Positions 1 to 9,509 of a stretch of DNA of 64,000 nt are shown here, in pieces. The notes below the pieces were generated by a model. The model ran no database searches and had not been told where the DNA came from. It saw only the letters and a list, made by a program, of their open reading frames with translations. The stretch is from Nageia nagi. Taxonomy: Eukaryota > Pinophyta. Each line of letters starts with the position of its first letter. Position 1 is the stretch's first letter. The translations under genes and the position numbers were made by a program. The stretch is from contig JBITNC010000001.1 in NCBI GenBank assembly GCA_050084985.1, forward strand, positions 80,104,001-80,168,000, written 5' to 3'.

Positions 1-365
1 AGTAGACCATTAATTAGTAATAATTTTAGGGTTACCTAGTTTGGGAATAAATTCAATATTACTTTATTGATGATATTATCCAAAGAATAGAGCTTTATTT
101 CTTTATCATACACATAGATTAAATATGGAAAAACCATCCTTAAAAAAATTTTTTAGAATTCATAGGGGAAACCATCAAGCCCGAAGTTTTATCACTAGTC
201 ATTTGGGAAAGAGCTTTAGAAAAATCATCAATATTGATATTTTATTACAAGAATATCCCAAGTTGATTAAATATTCACTAGCACTACATCTTGAAATTCT
301 ATAAAGCTTAGTTACAAATGCAATCTAGTTATGGATGCCCTAGCTCCTTCAATGGCTTGACTTTA
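1..365 (-). mobile_element. LINE reverse-transcriptase remnant (copy A)
   Basis: Read on the minus strand, the stretch ending near base 160 encodes a decayed version of the plant LINE motif usually seen as KAPGPDGFP: residues TSDKTSG, then after a one-base slip LDGFPYEF. Further along the minus strand (bases 60-1) it reads IPKLGNPKIIT, matching the usual 'IPK...NP' block of LINE reverse transcriptase. It is non-functional because of frameshifts and stops. A second copy of the same family lies at 20030-20470 and a third at 37350-37660, all in the same orientation. The left edge is cut by the window. Confidence 0.75.
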
Positions 366-879
366 CCCAAAACTACTCTATCTCTTCTCCATAGCTATAT
401 CTAATAACATTAGAAATGATCCAACTAACCAAGCATTGGAAGAGAATATTATATGTAAAAAGATATGTTTCTCCATTCAATGATAGAATTTTAAGCTTTA
501 GAAAAGGTGTGAAATAATTTTAAAGCTTAAGTAATCGATTGCTTATGTTTATAAATGGTGTGAATGGAGTCATAAATAAAATGAATATTGACTAGCTATA
601 TATGGGAACAAAGGAGGAAAATTTCCTTAATGGAGCCTTGAGGTTTTTTTTTAGAAGGAAAGCAAAAGCATATACATGTAACATAGAGAGGGAAGCAACT
701 AGTAGAAAACCATTTCACATATAATGGAATAATCTAATGGAGTGAGACTAGTTTTCATTTAGCATTAAAATAATAATTTATCTTTGACAAGCATATTGAC
801 ATACTTTAAAAATATAAAAATAAAACATAAATATTATAACAAGATCAAAATAAAGTACCATTTGATATCATCAAGCATT
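366..879. other. Unassigned AT-rich stretch
   Basis: I see no long reading frame, no terminal repeats and no recognisable protein family here. It lies between two LINE-derived segments and may be LINE-flanking or 3' untranslated debris. Confidence 0.4.
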
Positions 880-1051
880 TTCAATATTAATTTTTATAAA
901 TAGGGTATCTTTTTGTAAAGCCTAGGCCCATATTGCACCTTCCCAAATTATGAAAATATTCTCAAGAATAGATATTATTTGAAAAAAATTCTTTTATTAT
1001 ATTCTCATGATATGTGATAAGATACATATTAAGCATAAACTTAAAGATTTG
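880..1051 (-). mobile_element. LINE remnant (copy B), left part, split by LTR insertion
   Basis: This segment aligns by eye with 37190-37330 (LINE copy D), including the shared blocks around 'ccatattgcaccttccaaatt'-like and 'taagcataaacttaaag'-like sequence. The alignment breaks exactly at base 1051, where an LTR begins, and resumes at 20030. So one LINE remnant was cut in two by the 19-kb nest. No open frame remains. Confidence 0.6.
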
Positions 1052-1849
1052 TATTGAATGTTTTTAGTGATCCCTACTATTAAACTAGGTAGAAACCATA
1101 TCAACACATTCACATTCAATAATAAGAACAACAATCTAAAGTATAACTAAATAGAAATGAATAAAGAAATACTTAAACTATTGTATCAAGATAACATCAA
1201 TGCACTAATGAGAAAGGAATCAAGATATAACTACATATCTATTAACCTTACCTAGGATAATGAAGTTTATATTAAGATAGGAGCTTATTGAGGATGATGA
1301 TATTGATATGTGAATCCTCATACCAAATGAATACTATAACCCTAGCATGGATGCCCAAGGGAGTGTAGATGTGAAGCCCTGAATAGTAGTGCTAGTGTTA
1401 TCAATAGTGCGAATGCTAAGAATCTAAAGAGAAGAGTTTGAACCAAGATCTAGTAGAGAACATAATATTGATAAGTTGAGACAAACATATAATTATAGAA
1501 TATGGAATAATATATATGTTCATATGATAAAAAATCCCAATCTCAATAGATCATGTTGAAAAATACCTAAATGTAGGTATCAAATATTGAGATGAAATCT
1601 TCATACTTTTGCATGTAATCATACTTACCTTTAAAAATGTAAGAGAACCTCCATATAGATGCTAGCACTGATGTTGGGGTATGTTGCATGAATAAAGATG
1701 AGATTACATGAGAAGTATCTTAAATGGGCTAACATAACATACATAATATAATATGATATTAATATAATAAAACACTTAATGATATAAGAGTAACATAATA
1801 AAACACCAAAGTAGGACCATCTTATGTGAACCAAAATTAGATGTAAACA
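1052..1849 (-). repeat. 3' LTR of gag-only element 1
   Basis: It matches 19232-20029 along its whole length with many substitutions (roughly 80-85% identity by eye). The outer TG has become TA here. The adjacent polypurine tract marks it as the 3' LTR in minus-strand reading. Confidence 0.85.
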
Positions 1850-1866
1850 GATGCCCCTCTTTGCAA
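1850..1866 (-). other. Polypurine tract of gag-only element 1
   Basis: The minus strand reads gcaaagaggggcat immediately before the LTR start. This is a typical plus-strand priming tract for LTR retrotransposons. Confidence 0.7.
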
Positions 1867-3251
1867 ATATAATGAAATGAAATGACTTGAGAATGTACTT
1901 ATATTTTCAAAGTAAGTACAAAAAGAAAGAGAAGAAAAATTTGCTATTCCCATTTTTATTATAGAACCATACAATCATCAAAGGTTTATGCTATATAATA
2001 CCCCCTATTTGCCTTGTTTGTGAAATGGAATAGCTCTCATGGAGTGAAAATAATAAAAAACTAAGTATACCTAAAAAAAAGAGAGGTAGGAAATAGCATC
2101 TTCTAAAATATATATGGTTATTAAAAAATATGTTATATCATAATATCATGTAAAATCATACCATAATAGTGATACTAATTGCCTCAATTATAAAAATATA
2201 TATAATAGGAAAAGGTTAAAAAAGTTTGTCAAAAAGTGATGGTTAATACCCTAAACAACAAAGGGAGTGATCATTAAGTGGTCATAATAAGATCATAACA
2301 ATATTTTGTCATAACAATCATAACATGCAAAGAAATATCATAAATTATGCATATAAGAGATAAGGGAATCAACCTTTATGGTCAAAAGGGCATGCCCCCA
2401 AGATGATTTTGTTAAAATTGTTAATTTACCCTAGTGTTGATGCTAGGTGATGAATACTAAACTGATAAACTAACAAGATGATAGATTCAAACTTTACAAA
2501 TTATGATTTAATAAAAAAAATAACAAATATTTACCAACATAAACCAAAAGACTGATATGACTATAATAACTTGACCATAAAGACACAAATGATGGTTATT
2601 TATATCCCTAACCAACAAAGGGAATGAGTTATGGTTAATTATTCTCCCAACCAAGGGGTTGTATGTAATGCAAGCTACATTAAAATGTATAACTAATACA
2701 TATGAAATGTAGTTCTAACCTATATGAGAAAGATGTAAAATATTACCTAGCAATATTCATTTCAAAATACAACTTTGGTCTTCATTCCTCTTGAATGAAG
2801 CAACCTTTTATGAATCTTCAAGCTTAACTAAATGTGGCAGGTAAGTAGAATCCTTAAATTGCTTAACCTTATGTATACATATGTGAGTCATTCTTCTAGG
2901 AAAACTTGATTTCTTTCTTTATTTGTGATAGTAGTATTAATGTTTGCCCCAACATGAGTGTTTCCCCAACATTGACAATCAGTATATAAGGTTGCTTCAA
3001 GGTTCTAAATATCTTGAGAAGTATCTTCATCTAAAACTTGGTATGTCTTCATGCTTATTCAAATTTATCTTCTTGTATTCCTTCTTCCTCTTCATCTTCT
3101 TGTTGATCATTATGGATAACCATGTTCACTATTTGGTGAATATCTTCATAATTTATGATTTGTTCCTTTTATGTTTCATCTTCATATTCACTTCACTTTC
3201 CTTTTTAGTATCTTGTTAAAGGGATGCATCATATTTTGATTATGTGGATCT
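1867..3251. other. Internal non-coding part of gag-only element 1
   Basis: This 1.4-kb AT-rich stretch lies between the 3' LTR and the end of gag. No pol-like motif was found on either strand. The short open frame at 2944-3219 on the plus strand is low-complexity and antisense to the element, so I do not treat it as a gene. Confidence 0.5.
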
Positions 3252-4564
3252 AACCTATCTAAAATAATCAAATATATCTCTAAGAGAACTTGTAGTAATG
3301 TTAGCATGAACAAAGAAACTATTTATAATTTCATGAATAACTTCTCTATGATCATTATATTTCATACATAAATCATATAAGCTTATTTTATTAGAAAAAG
3401 AAGCATGATCATAAAGGATTTTAGTCTTACCTCCTTTATTACATGGTTGTGTATAGGCACAATCTTCTTCAAGAGTAACCATGTTAACCATATTGTTGTA
3501 TCCTTTATCATCATATTCCTCTTTAGTTTCTCTATTCAATTCCTCATTGGTAACATAACTAACTTTTTCCTTTTCTAAAAGCTTATGCAATTTCTTCTTC
3601 ATTTCAATATACCCATTAGTGTAATTGTCTTTGACTTGATGATACAACTAATGATTTTTCTACATATACCAATGGGGCTTCTCTTCATATTCACCATATT
3701 CTCTTCCCTTTTTAGGTTTTATCAATCCCTTTTCTAAATAATATTTGAACACTTTTGTGGGAGCTATAGGGATCTTGTAAAAGGGTTCTTTTCCTTTTTA
3801 TTTTGTATTTGGTTCAACCAAATTTATTTGATTATTCTCTTTTCTTTGATATGACTTTTTTTATTATTCTTGGTAGAAGATGTATACTTAAGTTGAATAG
3901 ATCTTAACATATATCTTTCTTTCTTAATAAGCATATGAAACATATCCACAAAGGTACCACTAACATAATCAAGATAACAAGTGCCAAGAATAGGATTAAT
4001 ATTATCAAGAAATACTTTTGAACTTAATTTCTCATCCATAGTTTGTTCCATTCATCTCCAAATCTTCACATATCTATTCACAAACTTGCCCAATATTTTG
4101 GATTGACCTTTCTTATAATGTATTATATCTATCAAATAAAAAGGCTTCTTAATATTGAATTTGAAATTATTGTTGAACTTATCTTTCAATTGCTGAATTG
4201 AGGTAATTGAAGTAGGTGCCAAGTTATGAAACCATTTTCTTGATTCACTAGTGAAACTCATAGGGAAGTATTTAGCCTTTAACTAATATTGATTCCACAC
4301 TTTAGCTCTATTATACACTCAAATCCGTAAATATGACTAATTATATCTCCTTCACCATTAATGAGAATAATATTTTTTATCTTCATACTAAAAAGAATTT
4401 CCTTTATATTTAGAGTGAACAACACTCATTCCCAACTAATTTTGGAGCAAATTTATATTTATTTATAACTGTCTGAACTACTCTACCATTTAATGTATTT
4501 TCCTAGTATTTGCATTGCTTCTAGTGTTAGCATTAGAATAATATTTCCCTACTACTACTTCCAT
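3252..4564 (-). pseudogene. Decayed gag gene of gag-only element 1
   Basis: Reading down the minus strand from an ATG at 4564, a broken frame of about 437 codons can be followed. The central part (4261-4052) contains SRKWFHNLAPTSITSIQQL and then a DKF block, the usual retrotransposon gag pattern 'a..WF..Lp..SI..w..Lk..F'. The C-terminal half has a block resembling the 'LLEKGLI.P' segment, then a Y-H-Q zinc-finger-like relic near 3650, and a lysine/glutamate-rich tail ending at 3255. Several in-frame stops interrupt it (for example between 4052 and 4051 and near 3823). Gag packages element RNA in the cytoplasm. This copy cannot make full-length protein. Assignment to a Ty3/gypsy-type gag is by pattern only. 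Confidence 0.65.
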
Positions 4565-4699
4565 ATTTATCACACTTAAATAAATAGAGATAAAATACCT
4601 CTAAAAATCCTTGGGCTTTTTGTTGATAAAAAATGACCTTAAAATATGCTAATTTTGCAAAATATGATCCTTAAAAATCATCAAAATATCCCAATATGA

Positions 4700-4709
4700 A
4701 ATATATATA

Positions 4710-4750
<41 letters not shown>
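4700..4750. repeat. Compound microsatellite (AT)n(GT)n(GA)n
   Basis: Three dinucleotide runs follow one another directly: AT, then GT (about nine units), then GA (about ten units). It lies in the 5' untranslated leader of gag-only element 1. Confidence 0.95.
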
Positions 4751-4751
<1 letters not shown>

Positions 4752-4852
4752 AAAATTTTCTAATGGAAAAACTCACCAAACCAATTGAAATATCCTTCAA
4801 ATTTTGGATTTTTCTATAAAAATATTTTGTTTCTTAACCAAAACCTAAGAAA

Positions 4853-5195
4853 AATGCATGTAATAATCTCAATTTCACCTTACAAAAGTTTTCTACCATG
4901 AATATCTAGGGTTTAGAAAAATTTTAGGTCATAAACATACACCAAATATTCAAAACGTAGGCTCAAAATCTAGTATTTTATGAAAAACTAAAATTTTACA
5001 AAAATTTGTTCAACTCAAAATACTTTGATAATGCATGCAAATAAACCCAATATCACCTTATAAAAATTACCTATCATGAATATCTAAGGTTTGAGAAAAT
5101 TTCTATGGCATAAACATGCATAAATGTTTTAGAAATTAGGTTCAAAATATAATGTTTTGACCAAAAATAAAATTCTACAAAGTAAAAACACCTTA
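4853..5195. repeat. 177-bp tandem duplication in element leader
   Basis: The block starting aatgcatg at 4853 is repeated from 5030 with roughly 75-80% identity. Shared landmarks are 'caccttataaaa', 'atgaatatctagggttt'-like and 'cataaacat' segments. It lies between the 5' LTR and gag of the minus-strand gag-only element 1. Confidence 0.7.
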
Positions 5196-5390
5196 AAATT
5201 TTTAATATTTTAAAAGTAGTAGGTTTTCTAATTTTGTAGAAAATTAAGACAAATAAAAATCAAACAAAATCTAGGGTTACTATGAAATGTTTTATAGAAA
5301 ATATGATTCCCTAAAAATGAAGAATCATTTTTTTTTTCAAAAATGGGTAGGTTCAAGAACACTCTCCAACCCTAATTAAGATATGGATAT

Positions 5391-5890
5391 TGTTGGAATG
5401 TATAATGCATTATTATAAAGGTTTTGTAATAATCCTCCTTGTAAATTCACTAATACTTAAGGTTATCATTTGATACCTTAAGTATTTAAATGAATATGAT
5501 AATGTAATTTGTTCTACACTCCATGTCATGAGCATGCCCCTAAGGTAAAAGGGAGTGCATGTCATGCCTTTGTACATTGGGTAAAAGCGTGATCCAAAGA
5601 GGGATTTTAGCTTATAAATAGAAAGCTTCCTCTTTGTGATTACATACCAATTTGTGGAGTAAATTTATGCTATAGGATAGTGCTTAGGAGTTGCGATTAG
5701 GAGGATTGTAAAAGAGTTGTATTTGTGATTGAAGTAAAGATCTAGTTAGTGGATGTACTCCTAGTTGGAGGAACCACTTACATCTTGTGTTACATTGTGA
5801 GATTGCTTTGTGAGTTTGATAGTTATGTTTATGAGCTTTCATGTGATCTTGGGAGTTTAGAGTTGTTCATGTTATAGTTCAATTCTCACA
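5391..5890 (+). repeat. 5' LTR of copia A
   Basis: It starts TGTTGGAATG and ends TTCTCACA. It pairs with 18704-19203. A related, more diverged LTR lies at 61449-61940. Confidence 0.95.
5613..5620 (+). promoter_or_regulatory. TATA box in copia A 5' LTR
   Basis: TATAAATA lies mid-LTR, about 220 bp from the LTR start. The same position is kept in the 3' LTR (about 18924-18933) and in the related LTR at 61449 (about 61611). This is where a U3 promoter is expected. Confidence 0.6.
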
Positions 5891-5892
5891 TT

Positions 5893-5904
5893 TGGTATCA
5901 GAGC
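5893..5904 (+). other. Primer binding site of copia A
   Basis: TGGTATCAGAGC begins two bases after the 5' LTR. This is the standard plant copia primer site complementary to the 3' end of initiator methionine tRNA. Confidence 0.9.
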
Positions 5905-8807
5905 TTGGTGTGAAAGCTCTTTGTCTTAGTGTGGAAGCTCTTCCTCAACATCTTGGTGATCTTTCTTCATTCCTCATCTCACACTCAATTGGTGGTAAAA
6001 CTAAGAGAAGGTATAAATTTCCCTCTCCTTGGTTATTTTATAGATCGTTGCATTATGCTACTAACATATTACTTGCTATGTGTTAGTCCCTTTTTTTTGG
6101 GAAAAATTTGGCTAACAAAGTTGCATTTTTTTTACTAACCCTCTATGTTACTTGTAGTTTTTTAAATGATACAATGTTTTAAGAAGGATTATTATACATA
6201 AAAAGGCATTATTTTTTTTGAAATAAGTATATATGTTACATATTATTGTTATTGCTAACACTATTTTAAATGCAATTTTTTACTTAAATAGCAATAGTAT
6301 GTTTCCTATTACACAATTGTAGTGTGAAATATAATGAAAGTTAATTTTTTCTACTACACATTGTTACTATGTTAGCATTCCAATAAAATAGGGAAAGAAA
6401 GTTTATATAAATAAATAAAACTAATTTTTTGAAATATTTCAAAAGCCTTTATATATAATATATATATTCTTTTTGAAAAAAATCAAATTTTAGTTATTTC
6501 TTTTAATGTTTCAAAGGGGGAAGTAGACTAGCTACTAGCTAACCAAACCCCCCATCTCTCTCAACCATTGAGCAACCTTTATGTTTGCATTTTTTTTGCA
6601 TAGATAGAAGGGTTAGTCTCCTATGTAGCCCTCACACTCCTCACAATCCTCTTAGCCACTCTCTCTCTATCTTGTGGCCATATCATGCTTCTCCTTATAG
6701 TTGGGTTGGCTTCTCCTTACAATCAATATTTTGAGTGCAACCCCTCTTGTGAGCTTGCTTCTCCTATGCTCAGGTCCTATGAAACTCCCTTTTGCATTGT
6801 ATTCTCCTATCTTGGGAACCTTAGTGGGAATGTTCTACACATCCCTCTCACCTCATCATTTTTTGGCCCTTGTGACCTCTTTGTCACATTTTTTCCTCCA
6901 TTGCCTTTTTTTTCTCCTTCTTGCTCCTCTCATATGTGTAATGATATCCTTGCATGTTTAACCCTCTTCTCTCTCGCCCTTCAATTCTCTCCTCCCTTGT
7001 TGCCAATTATGACCTCTCCTCATGCAAACCTATCTCTATGTGTTGACCTTCTTTATCCAAGATTATTTGGCTACCCTCTTATGTGATTATTTATTTATCT
7101 CTTGCCTTTTGCATGGAATGTTTTGGTAGAGTATGGGCTTCACCTTTCAAATTAATTGCTAAGGTGGGAAGAGTATAGTTTTTCCTATCATTTAAGTCTT
7201 TATAGAAATTATGATAAAACTTTAATTACTTTCCCCTAGAGTACACACTTTCCTCCTTTCCAATTTATGTTCCTCATTAAAAATTTTAGGTTAATGATTA
7301 TTACATTGTTTAAATATAGGATTTTATGATCATATTTTATGCTTCCTCATCATTCCTAGTTACTTTCTCTTAGGATTGTTTTTTTGTTTAAGAAAGAGGG
7401 GCAATGTCTTTGAAATTATTGAAAGGAGTAATTTCCTTTAGTACTTAAATGAAAAAAAAAAGAGGCTAATCTTTTAGTGGAATTTTTTTTATCTAAGAGG
7501 AATTTTTTTTCCTTTTAGTTAAAATTTCTAAGGTAATTTTTTTAATTTATGTATTTATTATTGAAAGCATCTTCCTTAGAGATTTTATTTTTGAGTAAAA
7601 AGGGGGAAATATTTAGGAGATTGTTTACTTAATTTTTTTTATCCTTTATGCTTAGCATGTATACTTATCAACTTTATGGATATTTTACTTAATTTTTTAA
7701 AGTTAAATGATGCATGGTTATCTACTTTTTTTTAATATGTATGCTTATCACTTAATTTCTTTTAAGTTAATGGAATGATACATGCTTACTTAAAATTTTA
7801 AAGCTATGGAATGATGCATGCTTACTTAAAAATTTTAAGCTATTGAATGATGCATGCTTACTTAAAAGTTTTAAGATATGAAAATGATGCATGCTTATTA
7901 CTCAAATTTTTTAAGTTATGAAACTTTTTGATTATTACATAATTTTATTTTCTTATGCAAAATTTGGAATGGACTTGTGCAAAACAAGGAATGTTGTAAA
8001 GATGTCCTTTAGGGGTTGGTAAAGAAAAACCATTGGACACTTAGGTCTCAAATTTTGAATGGATGTTGTTTTACTTATGCTCTTTTACTTAATATTTCAT
8101 ACTTTGATTTATTAACTTATGTAAATAAAAATACAAATATTGATATGAGCAACCCCTAAAATGGACACATTCGCACATACATTTCATAACATGACTTATT
8201 TAGGAAGCCATGAGGTGAGGATAGATGGATTGGAGCCTTTAAGTTTGATGATCCAAATGGTGAAAAGTTCGTACTTCTCAATTGTCCCTAAGTCCACTAT
8301 TGGTCTAGACATAACTCTAATAGATGGATACATATGTGTGTTGTGATACCATATATTTGTACATTCATTCAAGGATTATCCTGATAACCTAAGAGGATGA
8401 CTTGAAACCTAATCAAGATTACTGATTTGGTTGATCCAATAAATATCATAACTTTAGAAAATAGTAGGTACTTCTCCTTGTGAGAAAGTATAATACTAAC
8501 CAAGGCAAATTGATTGAGGATTGGTATTACTTGGAGTCCTCTTATGTGGGAATCTAGGTGAATACCTAATTTTAGACAAGAAAATAAGCCACAATAATGT
8601 CACTTTACATCTATAGTTCTTGAGATGAGAATGTATTTGGGTACATGGATTATTATTTGAGTTATAAAATATTTACACTAGTGAACCAAATCAAGCATGT
8701 CTCAATTAATTAAAGGTAACATTTATTACTTAATTGGTTAAAATTTAACATATAATGTTATTTGTTGATCTATATGATTATTATTTTTTCACATCCTTAT
8801 GTAGCAA
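5905..8807 (+). other. Long leader of copia A between primer site and gag
   Basis: About 2.9 kb lies upstream of the gag ATG. It is AT-rich and pyrimidine-rich in places. A 133-codon open frame at 6685-7086 is pyrimidine-derived low complexity (many Leu, Ser, Pro and Phe) and matches nothing I know. It contains the 36-bp minisatellite at 7775-7922. It may include older insertions or captured host sequence; I found no terminal repeats inside it. Confidence 0.5.
7775..7922. repeat. 36-bp minisatellite, about four units
   Basis: Unit starts lie at 7775, 7811, 7847 and 7884. Each unit begins ATGATGCATGCTTACTTAAA (first unit ATGATACATG) and continues with an AT-rich TTTTAAG arm. The GCATGC core is palindromic. 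A looser relative lies just upstream at about 7690-7760. Confidence 0.9.
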
Positions 8808-8996
8808 ATGGGAGACTCCTTTTTACCCAAACACATTCTTCATGGTTCCAACTTTGGGATTTGAAAACCTCAGATGAAAGCTAAGTTGCAAAAAAGGAAG
8901 ATTTGGTAAATAATGAATGAGAATCTTATTACTCCTACAAATGAGAAGGCACTTGATGCTATAATATAAAGAATGAGTTGGAAACCTCCTTGATTT
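8808..8996 (+). pseudogene. Copia A gag, N-terminal part (cut by copia B)
   Basis: An ATG at 8808 opens MGDSFLPKHILHGSNFGI, followed by a stop and a recognisable 'MKAKLQKRKIW' and 'NEKALDAI' block. This is the usual start of a copia gag ('nF..Wk..m...L'). The frame contains stops and is interrupted at 8996 by insertion of copia B. It continues at 14233. Confidence 0.65.
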
Positions 8997-9486
8997 TGAG
9001 AGAAATAATGGAGCTCACAGTCCATGGTTTATTGATGTCAATATATAGCCTTGGGTTCTCAATAATGGAATCCACAAGGTGTACAAACTTACAAACAAGA
9101 AGTAGCTAAACATAGCCATAGCCATCTCAGTCCAAGAGAAGTAGCTAAACATGTGATTACAATACTCTAAACATAGCTTAAAACATGCCTAATATGATAA
9201 CAAACAAACCCCTAAACTATGAAGACAAAACAATCAATAACAAGAAAGTTGTTGCAAAAACAAACTTATTCTGCCCACACACTATTGTTTTCTCTACACA
9301 GTGATCGACAGCAATCTTATAGGATCGACAACGATCGACTGTAAGGCGGCAATGATGATCGACGGTAATCGGTGGCAATTGGCGATGATCGATGGCGATC
9401 GACAGCAATCGATGGCGATCTCTATCATAGGCGGATTTATTCCAGAACATTGCAAAAACACATATTATGGAGTCAAAACTCCAACA
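8997..9486 (-). repeat. 3' LTR of copia B
   Basis: On the minus strand it runs TGTTGGAGTTTTGACTCC... to ...TTATTTCTCTCA. It pairs with 13753-14232. The adjacent polypurine tract (minus strand) identifies it as the 3' LTR. Confidence 0.95.
9300..9425. repeat. GATCG-type short repeats in U3 of copia B
   Basis: Around ten spaced copies of GATCG or its close variants (GATCGAC, GATCGAT, CAATCG) occur in about 120 bp. The counterpart in the other LTR is 14058-14170, where the spacing and bases differ much more than in the rest of the LTR. This is the U3 part in minus-strand reading, so it is a plausible enhancer-type array. Confidence 0.75.
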
Positions 9487-9503
9487 TGCTCCCCTTGATT
9501 CTA
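9487..9503 (-). other. Polypurine tract of copia B
   Basis: The minus strand reads aatcaaggggagca directly before the 3' LTR start TGTTGG. Confidence 0.7.
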
Positions 9504-9509
9504 AGGGGA

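Noticed and set aside
6685-7086. 133-codon plus-strand frame in the copia A leader
   Set aside because: The peptide is pyrimidine-driven (Leu, Pro, Ser, Phe), no homology is recognised, and overlapping frames are equally open.
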